The translations under genes and the position numbers were made by a program. A stretch of DNA of 64,000 bases from Mycobacterium colombiense (GTDB taxonomy: Bacteria; Actinomycetota; Actinomycetes; Mycobacteriales; Mycobacteriaceae), in the NCBI RefSeq assembly GCF_001665835.1, contig NZ_LZSX01000032.1, forward strand, positions 1 through 64,000, in the 5' to 3' direction. The notes beneath the pieces are model-generated. The model saw nothing but the letters and a program-made list of their open reading frames with translations. It did no database searches and was not told the DNA's origin. Positions within the stretch are counted from its first letter, which is position 1. Each line of letters begins with the position of its first letter. Positions 8,339 through 17,022 of the stretch are shown here, piece by piece.

Positions 8339-10129
8339 ATGAGCGAACCGGTTTCCGCGACACACGCCGAGGCAGACCAAGCGTCGGCGGACGTCGTCGA
8401 GCAGTCCGCGGCGCCCAAGCCGGACGTCGCAGCGCGGCCGGCGGCGGCAGAGCGAGCCGGACGCGCGGCCCCCATCCTGCCATGGACTGAAAGACCTTGG
8501 TGGGTACGGCATTACACGTTCACCGGCACCGCGGTCGGTGTGATCTTCATCTGGCTTTCGCTGACACCGTCGCTGTTGCCCCGCGGCCCGTTGTTCCAGG
8601 GGCTGGTCAGCGGTCTCTCCGGCGCCATCGGCTATGGGCTGGGCGTCTTTTCGGTCTGGCTGGTGCAGTTCATGCGCGAAAAGGATCACAGCCCGCCGCC
8701 GCCACGCTGGGCGTGGAAGGTGCTGATCCCGATCGGCGTGGTGGGCCAGGTACTCATGGCGATCTGGTTCCATGTGTGGCAGGACGACGTGCGCGACCTG
8801 ATGGGCGTGGAGCACCTGAAATGGTACGACTACCCGCTGGCCGGCGTGCTGTCCCTGGTGGTGTTGTTCACGGTGGTCGAGCTCGGTCAATTCACCCGCT
8901 GGCTGGTCCGCTTTCTGGTCGGTCAGGTGGACCGGTTCGTGCCGTTTCGGCTCTCGGCAACCATCGTGGTCGTCACCCTGGTGGTCATGACCGTCGCCGT
9001 GCTCAACGGCGTCGTGCTCAAGTTCGCGATGCGCACCATGAACGACACCTTCGCCTCGGCCAACAACGAGGTGAGCCCCGACACCGCTCCCCCGAAAACC
9101 CCGCTGCGCTCCGGCGGCCCGGAGTCGCTGGTGTCGTGGGAATCCCTTGGCCACCAAGGCCGCATCTTCGTCGGCGGCGGTCCGAAGGTCGCCGATCTCA
9201 CCGCCTTCAGCGGGGCCCCGGCCACCGAGCCGATCCGGGCCTACGCCGGATTGGACTCGTCGAAGGGCATCACGGCGGCGGCGGATCTGGCGGCACAGGA
9301 GTTGCAGCGCATGGGCGGGCTGCGCCGCGCCGTCGTCGCGGTGGGCACCACCACCGGCACCGGCTGGATTAACGAGGCGGAAGCCACGGCGCTGGAATAT
9401 ATGTACAACGGCAACACCGCGATCGTGAGCATGCAGTATTCGTTCCTGCCGAGCTGGCTGTCGTTCCTGGTGGACAAGGAGAACGCCCGGCACGCCGGGC
9501 AGGCGCTCTTCGAGGCCGTCGACAAGCTGATCCGCCAGATGCCCGAGGCGCAGCGGCCCAAGCTCGTCGTGTTCGGCGAGAGCCTGGGATCGTTCGGGGG
9601 CGAGGCGCCGTTCTTGAGCCTGAACAACGTGCTGGCGCGCACCGACGGGGCGTTGTTCAGCGGACCGACCTTCAAAAACACCATCTGGACCGATCTGACG
9701 TCGACGCGGGACAGTGGATCGCCGGAGTGGTTACCGATCTACCAGGACGGTCGGTATGTCCGATTCGTCGCTCGCGCAAAGGATTTGACGCGCCCCGACG
9801 CGCCGTGGGATCACCCGCGGGTGGTGTACCTGCAGCACGCGTCGGATCCCATCGCATGGTGGACGCCGGACCTGTTGTTCAGCAAGCCCGACTGGCTGAA
9901 CGAGCCGCGCGGCTATGACGTGCTGCCGCAGACGCGCTGGATTCCGGTCGTCACGTTCCTGCAGGTGTCGGCCGACATGGCGGTGTCGGTGGACGTACCC
10001 GACGGGCATGGCCACCACTACGTCGCCGACGTCGCCGACGGCTGGGCGGCGGTGCTGCCACCGCCCGGCTGGACGCCGGACAAGACCGCGAAGCTGCGCC
10101 CGCTGCTGCACGCCGACGAGACGACTTAG
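8339..10129 (+). CDS. Membrane-anchored alpha/beta hydrolase (Rv1069c homologue)
   Basis: This 596-residue protein joins an N-terminal membrane region to a C-terminal alpha/beta hydrolase domain, an architecture widespread in actinobacteria and of unknown substrate. After an Ala-rich tail of about 50 residues, hydrophobic segments occur around TFTGTAVGVIFIWLSLTPSL, the segment after KVLIPIGVVG, the LAGVLSLVVLFTVVELG segment and TIVVVTLVVMTVAVLNG. The nucleophile elbow is VFGESLGSFGG at about residue 415, and HGHHYVADVADGW near the C-terminus may supply the histidine. It begins nine bases after echA8. Its stop codon overlaps, in opposite sense, that of the rhodanese-like gene at 10,126-10,129. 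Confidence 0.85.
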   Translation: MSEPVSATHAEADQASADVVEQSAAPKPDVAARPAAAERAGRAAPILPWTERPWWVRHYTFTGTAVGVIFIWLSLTPSLLPRGPLFQGLVSGLSGAIGYGLGVFSVWLVQFMREKDHSPPPPRWAWKVLIPIGVVGQVLMAIWFHVWQDDVRDLMGVEHLKWYDYPLAGVLSLVVLFTVVELGQFTRWLVRFLVGQVDRFVPFRLSATIVVVTLVVMTVAVLNGVVLKFAMRTMNDTFASANNEVSPDTAPPKTPLRSGGPESLVSWESLGHQGRIFVGGGPKVADLTAFSGAPATEPIRAYAGLDSSKGITAAADLAAQELQRMGGLRRAVVAVGTTTGTGWINEAEATALEYMYNGNTAIVSMQYSFLPSWLSFLVDKENARHAGQALFEAVDKLIRQMPEAQRPKLVVFGESLGSFGGEAPFLSLNNVLARTDGALFSGPTFKNTIWTDLTSTRDSGSPEWLPIYQDGRYVRFVARAKDLTRPDAPWDHPRVVYLQHASDPIAWWTPDLLFSKPDWLNEPRGYDVLPQTRWIPVVTFLQVSADMAVSVDVPDGHGHHYVADVADGWAAVLPPPGWTPDKTAKLRPLLHADETT

Positions 10130-10563
10130 AGCCAGCGGCGCGCGGTGCCGCCGGTGTCGGCGAAAACCGGATCGACCCGGCCCCCGGCCAGCTCGCTCAG
10201 CACGCCGGTGCCGGCCAGCGCGTGATAGCCGCCGATGACGTCGGTGGCGCGGTGCAGGCCGATGTCCAGCAGCGCGGCCGCCGCCAGGCTGGACGTGTAG
10301 CCCTCCGAACACAGGATCACCCATTCGACGTCGTCGCCGACGGCCTCGGGGAGCCTGGCCTCGCTGGTGGGATCGCAGCGCCACTCCAGGACGTTGCGTT
10401 CGATCACCAGCGCCCCGGGCACCTCACCCTCGCGAAAGCGCTGGGCCTGCGGCCGGATGTCGACCAGCACCGCGCCGCGCCGCAGCGCATCGGGCACTTC
10501 GACGGCGGGCAGGCGGCGATACCGGCGCCGGGCGGATCTCAAGACGACGTCGATGCGGCTCAT
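10126..10563 (-). CDS. Rhodanese-like domain protein (Rv1066 homologue)
   Basis: This 145-residue single-domain rhodanese would carry a sulfane sulfur on the cysteine of VILCSEGYTSSLAAA. The domain also shows the usual GAVLVDIRP start and the FREGEVPGALVIERNVLEW segment. The active loop of classical thiosulfate sulfurtransferases is C-x-x-G-x-R-S, and here the arginine position is threonine, so the sulfur donor may differ. It starts at the ATG at 10,563 and overlaps the cysteine dioxygenase gene by four bases (ATGA), which implies translational coupling. Together they suggest handling of cysteine-derived sulfur. Its stop overlaps the stop of the convergent hydrolase gene. Confidence 0.85.
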   Translation of the reverse strand: MSRIDVVLRSARRRYRRLPAVEVPDALRRGAVLVDIRPQAQRFREGEVPGALVIERNVLEWRCDPTSEARLPEAVGDDVEWVILCSEGYTSSLAAAALLDIGLHRATDVIGGYHALAGTGVLSELAGGRVDPVFADTGGTARRWL

Positions 10564-11171
10564 GGCGATCCTTCCGGCTGGTCGGTCAGTTCGGTGCGTT
10601 CGCGGCGCAACGTCTTGCGGTCGGTGATCTCGTAGTACGACATCGCCGTCAGGGGCGGCGAGTAGGCATGCACGCTCAGGGTCGGCTGCACCGGCGCGGC
10701 GGCGGCGCTCGGCGCCCCCGCGACCGGCAGCGAAACGGGCACGGTGACCGGCCGCGGCGCCCAGACCACGTCGTGCACCCAGCCCAACGGGAATCCGGCC
10801 TGATCGCCGGCGTCCAGCCGACGGCGTCGCAAAGCCCTTCCGTCCCAACGATATTCGTTGAGCGACCCGGAAATGACGGTCAGCGCGCCCAGCGACCCGC
10901 CGTGGTCGTGCAGCTCGGTCGGCTGGCCGGGCACCCAGCTGATCAACCAGACGTCGAGTTCCTCGTCGCCGTGGATGCGGGTGAACCAGCGCCGCGACTC
11001 GGGTATGCCGCCCGCCGGCAACAGGTGGTCGCAACGCCCGCTGAGCACATCGTCGGCGGCCTGGTCGGTGGCGTAGAGCAGATCAGGCACTCGCAGCCGG
11101 GTCGGGCCGGCGGACGGGGCGGTGAAGGTTCGCGGGCGCTGGGCAGCCGCGGTGGCGACGGGTACAGACAT
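10560..11171 (-). CDS. Cysteine dioxygenase type I (Rv1065 homologue)
   Basis: This 203-residue cupin is a cysteine dioxygenase, an iron enzyme oxidising cysteine to cysteine sulfinate. QPTELHDHGGSLGAL gives the first two iron-binding histidines with the glycine that usually replaces the cross-linking cysteine of animal enzymes, and GWVHDVVWA gives the third histidine. A Tyr in the AYSPPLTAMSYYEI stretch corresponds to the C-terminal tyrosine region of the family. The ATG at 11,171 lacks an obvious Shine-Dalgarno site. It is translationally coupled to the rhodanese gene and divergent from lpqV over about 115 bases. Confidence 0.88.
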   Translation of the reverse strand: MSVPVATAAAQRPRTFTAPSAGPTRLRVPDLLYATDQAADDVLSGRCDHLLPAGGIPESRRWFTRIHGDEELDVWLISWVPGQPTELHDHGGSLGALTVISGSLNEYRWDGRALRRRRLDAGDQAGFPLGWVHDVVWAPRPVTVPVSLPVAGAPSAAAAPVQPTLSVHAYSPPLTAMSYYEITDRKTLRRERTELTDQPEGSP

Positions 11172-11287
11172 TTAGAGGAGCTTTCACGCGAAAACGGATA
11201 GGACAAGCGGCGGCGTGTTACGGCCGACAACACTCGCAAAATCCGAAGCGCTCCATCACGGCCGCCAGTGTTGCATAGATTGAGACC

Positions 11288-11731
11288 GTGCGCTGGCGCG
11301 GTGCTCGGTCCCGGCGGTGGGGCGCGGTTGTCGCCGCGGCCGTCATCCTCGCGGTCACGGGGTGCTCGCACGGCGCCCACAGCGGCGCCCCCTCCTCCCC
11401 GCCGGGGCGGCAATCCGGCGTCGGCAACGGCCCGGGTTCGGCGCCCGCGGGCTCCGTCGGCCTGTCCCCCGCCGGCGTGACCACCAGGGTCGACGTCCCC
11501 GCGGACTCGACCGAAGAGGAGTACTACCAGGCCTGTCACGCCGCGAAGGAGTGGATGGACGCCCAGCCCAAGACGGATGCGTCGCTGTTCGAGCCGTATC
11601 TGTCGATGATTCAGGCGTCCCCGGCGGGCACCGCGGGCAGCTGGAACGCGCCGTGGTCGAAGCTGACGCTGGCCCGCCAGGCCGCCGTGATCGTCGCCGC
11701 GCGGGCCGCCGCCAACGACGAATGCGGGTAG
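11288..11731 (+). CDS. lpqV: Lipoprotein LpqV
   Basis: This is a 147-residue predicted lipoprotein. An arginine-rich start (MRWRGARSRRWG) and a hydrophobic stretch end in the lipobox AVTGC at about residue 26, so the mature protein should be lipid-anchored outside the cytoplasmic membrane. A low-complexity Gly/Pro/Ser linker follows, then a compact domain with two conserved-looking cysteines (YYQACHAAKEW and the C-terminal NDECG) that could form a disulfide. It begins at a GTG at 11,288. Synteny with Rv1064c supports the name. No enzymatic motif is visible and its function is unknown. Confidence 0.85.
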   Translation: MRWRGARSRRWGAVVAAAVILAVTGCSHGAHSGAPSSPPGRQSGVGNGPGSAPAGSVGLSPAGVTTRVDVPADSTEEEYYQACHAAKEWMDAQPKTDASLFEPYLSMIQASPAGTAGSWNAPWSKLTLARQAAVIVAARAAANDECG

Positions 11732-11832
11732 CACCGCATCCGGGGATTTTTCGCCATCGCGTAATTGGGATCACGCCTGAAAAAAGTGCCCGCGCCGCCC
11801 GCTGACCGCGCGCCTCCGCGCAAAATGTAGGG

Positions 11833-12903
11833 GTGCCTGACGAACTTCCGCGTCGATCGGAACCGACCCGGGTGGCACTGGCCCTCGGCAGCGGCGGCGC
11901 CCGCGGCTACGCCCACATCGGGGTGATCGAGGCCCTGGTGGCGCGCGGTTACGACATCGTCGGCGTCTCCGGCTCGTCGATGGGCGCGCTGGTCGGCGGC
12001 CTGCAGGCGGCCGGGCGGCTCGACGAGTTCGCCGAGTGGGCGAAGTCGCTGACCCAGCGCACCATCCTGCGGCTGCTGGACCCGTCCATCAGCGCGGCCG
12101 GCGTGATGCGGGCCGGCAAGATCCTCGACGCGGTGCGCGACATCCTGGGCCCGGTCGCCATCGAAGAACTGCCCATTCCCTACACCGCGGTGGCGACCGA
12201 CCTGCTGGCGGGCAAGTCCGTATGGTTTCAGCGCGGCCCCCTCGACGAGGCGATCCGGGCGTCCATCGCGATTCCCGGCGTGATCGCACCCCACGCGGTC
12301 GACGGGCGGCTGCTCGCCGACGGCGGCATCCTGGATCCGCTGCCGCTGGCCCCGCTCGCCGCGGTCAACGCGGACCTGACCATCGCGGTGAGCCTGTCCG
12401 GCAGCGAGGCGGTCAGCAACCGCGAGCCGGAGCCGGGTGCCACCGTCGAGTGGCTGACCCGCATGGTGCGCAGCACCTCCGCGCTGCTCGACACGGCGGC
12501 CGCCCGGTCGCTGCTCGATCGGCCGACGGCGCGCGCGGTGCTGAGCAGGCTGGGCGGACCGGCCGGTGAAGCGGACAGCTGGGCGGACCCCCAGGATGAC
12601 GAGCAGCCCGCGCCCGATGACGACACCGGCGAACTGGTCGGTGTGGGACCCGACGTGCCGAAACTGGGCAGCTTCGAGGTGATGAACCGGACCATCGACA
12701 TCGCCCAGGCCGCCTTGGCCCGCCACACCCTGGCGGTCTATCCGCCCGACCTGCATATCGAGATCCCGCGCTCGACGTGCCGGGCTCTGGAATTTCACCG
12801 GGCGGTGGAGGTGATCGCGGCCGGCCGGGCGCTGGCGGACGACGCGCTGGACGCCCTCGAAGTTGAGGACGACCAGGACGTCCCGCCAGCGATCGAGCAC
12901 TGA
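11833..12903 (+). CDS. Patatin-like phospholipase (Rv1063c homologue)
   Basis: This 356-residue patatin-like protein is a candidate phospholipase or acyl hydrolase. The catalytic dyad is visible: the oxyanion loop GSGGARGYAHIG near residue 20 is followed by GVSGSSMGALVGG with the nucleophile serine, and LLADGGILDPLPL carries the DGG aspartate. The C-terminal third, from about residue 240, is acidic and less conserved (PQDDEQPAPDDDTG). It starts at a GTG at 11,833. It converges on a second patatin-like gene across 30 bases, and the two are only distantly alike, so a recent duplication is unlikely. No signal peptide is evident. Confidence 0.88.
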   Translation: MPDELPRRSEPTRVALALGSGGARGYAHIGVIEALVARGYDIVGVSGSSMGALVGGLQAAGRLDEFAEWAKSLTQRTILRLLDPSISAAGVMRAGKILDAVRDILGPVAIEELPIPYTAVATDLLAGKSVWFQRGPLDEAIRASIAIPGVIAPHAVDGRLLADGGILDPLPLAPLAAVNADLTIAVSLSGSEAVSNREPEPGATVEWLTRMVRSTSALLDTAAARSLLDRPTARAVLSRLGGPAGEADSWADPQDDEQPAPDDDTGELVGVGPDVPKLGSFEVMNRTIDIAQAALARHTLAVYPPDLHIEIPRSTCRALEFHRAVEVIAAGRALADDALDALEVEDDQDVPPAIEH

Positions 12904-12933
12904 GCGCTCAAATCGCTTGCGCGCCAAGCACTG

Positions 12934-13803
12934 TCACAGCCCCAGGAAGCGGGCGATGGCCGCGGCTTCGCGGCGGCCTTGCTCGCGTCCGGCCAGGGCG
13001 GACGGGATGCGGCAGCCCGGGTCCAGCGCGTTGGGCCCGAAAGCGGCCAGCGAATCGGCATCGGCGAAGATGGCGAACGCCGCGCCGGGAAACGCCGAGA
13101 CCTCGGCGGCCGGCCCGGCACCGAACGGCGACGGCGCATCGACACCCGAGGGCACCAGCACCACCGCCGTCGCGCAGTCGGCGGCCACCGCGAGGTTGAC
13201 CGAGCTGGCGACCCCGCCGTCCATGTAGTGGCGGCCCGCGATCGTCACCGGCGGCCACGCCCCGGGCACCGCGCAGCTGGCCGCGACGGCGTCGACCAGG
13301 TCGACGCCCGAGTCCCGGTCGAAGACGGTCAATTCGCCGGTTTCGACGTCGATCGCGGTCAGCCGCAACTCGGAATCCGGCCAGTCGTGCGACGGCAAGC
13401 GCCGCGCGATGACGTCGCGGCGCACCGGCGCGGGAACGGTTTTGGTGGCCAGCGCCACGGCACCGATGCGCTGCATCTGTTGCCGGGTCCTGTCCAGCGT
13501 GTCCTCATACGGCTCACCCAGGGCCGTCAGGAACAGTTCGGTGATGGTCTCGACGTCGACCCCGGAATCGATCTCGGCCGACGACTCGGCGACCTGCCGG
13601 TCGAACAGCTCGTCCAGGGTGTGGCCGCTGCTCAGCTGCGCGGCGACGGCCGAGCCCGCCGAGGTCCCGACCAGCACGTCCGACTCGGTCAGCAGCCGGG
13701 CCGCCGCCGCTGACTCGTCGGCGATGCCTCGCAGAACACCTGTCTCCCAGGCGATTCCCGCTATCCCCCCACCGGCCAGCACCAGGGCGCGTTTGGTTGT
13801 CAC
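12934..13803 (-). CDS. Patatin-like phospholipase (Rv1062 homologue)
   Basis: This 289-residue protein is a second patatin-fold acyl hydrolase. LAGGGIAGIAWETGVLRG is the oxyanion-hole loop. VLVGTSAGSAVAAQ holds the nucleophile serine in G-x-S-x-G, and YMDGGVASSVNLAVAA holds the catalytic aspartate. The start is a GTG at 13,803 that places the glycine-rich loop near the N-terminus, as is normal for the family. It is followed on the same strand by no gene (its neighbour downstream converges) and is preceded 23 bases upstream by the glutamine amidotransferase gene, so those two probably share a transcript. Confidence 0.88.
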   Translation of the reverse strand: MTTKRALVLAGGGIAGIAWETGVLRGIADESAAAARLLTESDVLVGTSAGSAVAAQLSSGHTLDELFDRQVAESSAEIDSGVDVETITELFLTALGEPYEDTLDRTRQQMQRIGAVALATKTVPAPVRRDVIARRLPSHDWPDSELRLTAIDVETGELTVFDRDSGVDLVDAVAASCAVPGAWPPVTIAGRHYMDGGVASSVNLAVAADCATAVVLVPSGVDAPSPFGAGPAAEVSAFPGAAFAIFADADSLAAFGPNALDPGCRIPSALAGREQGRREAAAIARFLGL

Positions 13804-13826
13804 GTCGTCTAGCTTGCCAGCCCGGA

Positions 13827-14717
13827 TCAGGCCAGTTGCCGGGTGTTCGGCAGGGCGTGCTGCGACTCCTCCACCGGCGAGCTCAGGTCCTCGCGACGCA
13901 GCAGATGTTTGGGCGGGTCCGGCAGGATCATGCTGCGGTGGATTTGCAGATCCGCATCGACATGGAAGAGTTCACCCGCCGGCAGCAGCCGCCAGCGTGG
14001 CTCGTCGTCCATCACCTCAGTGGCGAACACCACCGATGACCGCTCACACAGATGCTCCGACCGGGCGTGAATCCGCTTGGTGCACAAGTCGAATTCGGGA
14101 TCACGCGAAGCCGCATCGTCGGATCGATCCAGAATATAGAGGTGATGGGTTTCCGGGTATCGCAGCGCCCACATGTCGGTGGCGGTGCTCAGCAGCACGT
14201 TGACGGCGTAGATCCAGGCGTGCTCCGCGAGCCATTGCATCGCGTCGGTGAGCCCGGCGGTGATGTCGCCGTCACGCGCGCGGATCGCGGCGGTGATCAA
14301 CGCGAAGACCCGCTCGGAGTCGGTATCGCCCAACACCAAGTCGTCGGTGCCGACCTCACGCAGCCGCTCGTCGAGGATGTCCAATCCCTCGAGGACGCCG
14401 TTGTGCGCGAAGATCCGCCCGTCCTGCAGGAAGGGGTGGGTGTTGTGGATGTCGAGCGAGCCGGTGGTCGCGTAGCGGACATGGGCGATGACGGTCGTGC
14501 CGGTCATCCGGTGCGCCTCGGTCGCGAATTTGGCGTCCTGCCAGGCCGCTATCGGTTCCTTGTACAGGTGCGGTTGGCCGTGTTCGTCGAAGACGCCCAG
14601 CCCGGTGCCGTCCGGATTTCGCCGGCTCTGCTGAGCCAGGCTGTCCGGGGCGTCCAGCAGCCAGAAGGTCGCGGTGCACGCGTGCGTCCCGGCGTGCAGG
14701 CCAAAGAGTCGGCACAT
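13827..14717 (-). CDS. Class II glutamine amidotransferase (Rv1061 homologue)
   Basis: This is a 296-residue glutamine amidotransferase of the Ntn-hydrolase class. After removal of Met1 the N-terminal cysteine of MCRLFGLHAG becomes the nucleophile that hydrolyses glutamine to ammonia. IAHVRYATTG and IFAHNGVLEG supply the arginine and asparagine-glycine elements of the glutaminase site. No synthase domain is attached, so the ammonia acceptor is unknown; relatives include EgtC-like and YafJ-like proteins. The ATG at 14,717 is fixed by the need for Cys2. It lies between the SRPBCC protein gene and a patatin gene on the same strand. Confidence 0.88.
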   Translation of the reverse strand: MCRLFGLHAGTHACTATFWLLDAPDSLAQQSRRNPDGTGLGVFDEHGQPHLYKEPIAAWQDAKFATEAHRMTGTTVIAHVRYATTGSLDIHNTHPFLQDGRIFAHNGVLEGLDILDERLREVGTDDLVLGDTDSERVFALITAAIRARDGDITAGLTDAMQWLAEHAWIYAVNVLLSTATDMWALRYPETHHLYILDRSDDAASRDPEFDLCTKRIHARSEHLCERSSVVFATEVMDDEPRWRLLPAGELFHVDADLQIHRSMILPDPPKHLLRREDLSSPVEESQHALPNTRQLA

Positions 14718-14742
14718 GGCTTCCCACGCTAGCGGTCGCGGG

Positions 14743-15216
14743 TCAGCCCGTCAGCATGGCCGACAGGTCGTGCAGTGCCCGGCGCGCGTAGGCCTTCCAC
14801 ATCCTGCCCAGCACCGGCAGGGCCCAGGCCGTCAGCGCCGAGCGCGGGCGGATGTCCCAGCGCCAGGTGATCTCGGTACCGCCACCGGCCGGCGCGAAGA
14901 CCCATTCGCCGAGCACGTGGTCGACCAGCAGCGCCATCGGACCGGTGACCTCCGAAAGCCGGTAGCCGAACGACCGCGGCGGGTCAACGCTGGTCAGTTC
15001 CTCGCGCATGCTGGCCCCGCCGGCCAGGTGCACGACCCGGGTTTGGCCCGCCGCGTCCCAGGCGCCGGTCTGCTCGCGCACTTCCTTGATCGGCGGGAAC
15101 GGCCCGTACCAGCGGTGGAAAAGCGTCGGGAGCGGCATGGGCAGCGTTCGGTGAAAAGCGTCCCGGGCTGCGACCGGGGTGAGGACGGATTGATCGACGA
15201 CGAGCGAATGTACCAC
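14743..15216 (-). CDS. SRPBCC-type (START-like) protein (Rv1060 homologue)
   Basis: This 157-residue protein resembles the polyketide-cyclase/START-like SRPBCC fold, which binds hydrophobic ligands in a cavity. The evidence is the pattern of alternating strands (REELTSVDPPRSFGYRLSEV, EWVFAPAGGGTEITWRWDI) followed by a long C-terminal helix (WKAYARRALHDLSAM). It has no membrane segment and no catalytic motif I recognise. The likely start is a GTG at 15,216. It is 19 bases downstream of fadD14 on the same strand, and the gene I recall between them in H37Rv (Rv1059) is missing here. The function is unknown. Confidence 0.7.
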   Translation of the reverse strand: MVHSLVVDQSVLTPVAARDAFHRTLPMPLPTLFHRWYGPFPPIKEVREQTGAWDAAGQTRVVHLAGGASMREELTSVDPPRSFGYRLSEVTGPMALLVDHVLGEWVFAPAGGGTEITWRWDIRPRSALTAWALPVLGRMWKAYARRALHDLSAMLTG

Positions 15217-15235
15217 TGGTGTAACGCCTTTCAGC

Positions 15236-16861
15236 TCAGTGCGCCTCGATCACCTGGTATTCGTCCTCGGCGTATCGCGACCGGATGGTTTTCTTGTCGT
15301 ACTTGCCGACGCTGGTGCGCGGGATCTCGTCGACGAAGGTCCACCGCTCGGGCAGCCACCACCGAACGACCTTGTCGGCGAGGAAGTTTCGCAGCTGTTC
15401 GGGGCTCACCGCCGCGCCCTCCTTGGCCACGATCACCGCGAGCGGCCGTTCCTCCCAGCGCTCGTCGGGAACGCCGACCACGGCGGCCTCGACCACATCC
15501 GGGTGCCCGATCAAGAAGTTCTCCAACTCGACCGAGGAGATCCATTCTCCACCGGATTTGATGACGTCCTTGGCGCGGTCGGTCAGGGTGACGAACCCGC
15601 GCTCATCGATGCGGCCCACGTCGCCGGTGCGCAGCCAGCCGGAGTCGAACTTCGATTCGTCGCGGCCCAGGTAGTAGGAGCCGGCGATCCACGGTCCGCG
15701 GACCTCGACCTCGCCGACGGCTTGGCCGTCGTTGGGCAGCACGTGACCCTCGTCGTCGACGATGCGCATCTCCACCCCGCAGACCGGCTGACCCTGCGTC
15801 CCGCGGAAGGCCCAGTGCTGGTCCTCCGGGGTGCCCGGCGGCGGCCACGCCATGGTGGCCAGCGGCGACGTCTCCGTCATGCCCCACAACTGCCGGATCT
15901 GTACGTCGTGCTTTTCCTCGAAGGTGCGCATCAGCGATACCGGGACGGCCGAGCCGCCGCAGACCACCAACCGCAGCGACGACATGTCGTGGTCGGGGTC
16001 GTCCTCGAGGTGATGCAAGACGCCGTTCCAGATGGTCGGCACCGCGCCGGTCACGGTGGGTTTCAGGTCCTCGACCATCGCGACCAGCGAGCGGGGGTCG
16101 AGGTGGCAATCGGGCAACACCAAGTCGGCGCCGGCCATCAGGGCCGCGTACGGCAGCCCCCAGGCGTTGGCGTGGAACATCGGCACGATGGGCAGCACGC
16201 TGTCGGTGGCCCCGACGCCGATGCCGTTGGTGGTACACGCGCCCATCGTGTGCAGGAAGCTCGAACGGTGGCTGTAGACAACGCCTTTCGGGTTGCCGGT
16301 GGTACCGCTGGTGTAGCACATCGCGGCCGCGGAATTCTCGTCTATGCGCGGCCAGTCGAACTCGGGGGACTCGCCCTCGAGGACGTCGGCGTAGCGCAGC
16401 ACGGTCTTGCCCGATCCCTGCAGCGGCTCGGTGTCGTCGCCGACCACGATCACGGTGTGCACGGTCTCGAGCTCGGGCAGCACGGGTGCCAGCAATTTGA
16501 CCAGTGAGGCGTCGACCAGCACCACCTGGTCCTCGGCCTCGTTGGCGACGAAGGCGATCTGCTCGGGGAACAGCCGGATGTTGAGGGTATGCAGGACGGC
16601 TCCCATCGACGGCAAGGCGAGGTATGCGGTGAGGTGCTCGGCGTTGTTCCACATGAACGTGCCCACCCGCTGGTCACCCGTGACGCCGAGCCGGCGCAGG
16701 CCATTCGCCAGTTGCGCGGCCTGCCGCCCCAGCTCCCGGTAGGTCGTGCGCCGGTAGCCGTCGCCGGTGGCGGTCGTGACGGTGCGTTCCCCGTGCACGG
16801 TGCAGCCGTGACGCATGATCGCGGTGATGGTCAACGGAAAGTCCTGCATCGTGCCGTCCAC
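15236..16861 (-). CDS. fadD14: Medium-chain fatty-acid-CoA ligase FadD14
   Basis: This 541-residue acyl-CoA synthetase activates a fatty acid with ATP to an acyl-adenylate and then transfers it to CoA. AMCYTSGTTGNPKGVVYSHR is the P-loop-like AMP-binding motif. RQLWGMTETSPL and WLRTGDVGRIDERGF are the A5 and A7/A8 core motifs, and RTSVGKYDKKTI contains the catalytic C-terminal lysine. The start is uncertain: the GTG at 16,861 gives 541 residues, while the ATG at 16,849 (MQDFPLTITAIM) removes four. The medium-chain preference is inferred from the name of the Rv1058 homologue and cannot be read from this sequence. Confidence 0.88.
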   Translation of the reverse strand: MDGTMQDFPLTITAIMRHGCTVHGERTVTTATGDGYRRTTYRELGRQAAQLANGLRRLGVTGDQRVGTFMWNNAEHLTAYLALPSMGAVLHTLNIRLFPEQIAFVANEAEDQVVLVDASLVKLLAPVLPELETVHTVIVVGDDTEPLQGSGKTVLRYADVLEGESPEFDWPRIDENSAAAMCYTSGTTGNPKGVVYSHRSSFLHTMGACTTNGIGVGATDSVLPIVPMFHANAWGLPYAALMAGADLVLPDCHLDPRSLVAMVEDLKPTVTGAVPTIWNGVLHHLEDDPDHDMSSLRLVVCGGSAVPVSLMRTFEEKHDVQIRQLWGMTETSPLATMAWPPPGTPEDQHWAFRGTQGQPVCGVEMRIVDDEGHVLPNDGQAVGEVEVRGPWIAGSYYLGRDESKFDSGWLRTGDVGRIDERGFVTLTDRAKDVIKSGGEWISSVELENFLIGHPDVVEAAVVGVPDERWEERPLAVIVAKEGAAVSPEQLRNFLADKVVRWWLPERWTFVDEIPRTSVGKYDKKTIRSRYAEDEYQVIEAH

Positions 16862-17022
16862 TGATCTACCGCCTTAGTCTCGGGGCAACACGTGTGCCGT
16901 CGGCCGCCTCCACCCTAAGCCTGAATTCGGCGAGAGTGTCAGCACCCGAGGAGACTGACGGTCGATTGCGCGGATCCCGTTCGGCCGGGGCCGCTTTGGG
17001 GGCCCCGCGGCACCGGGCGGGC

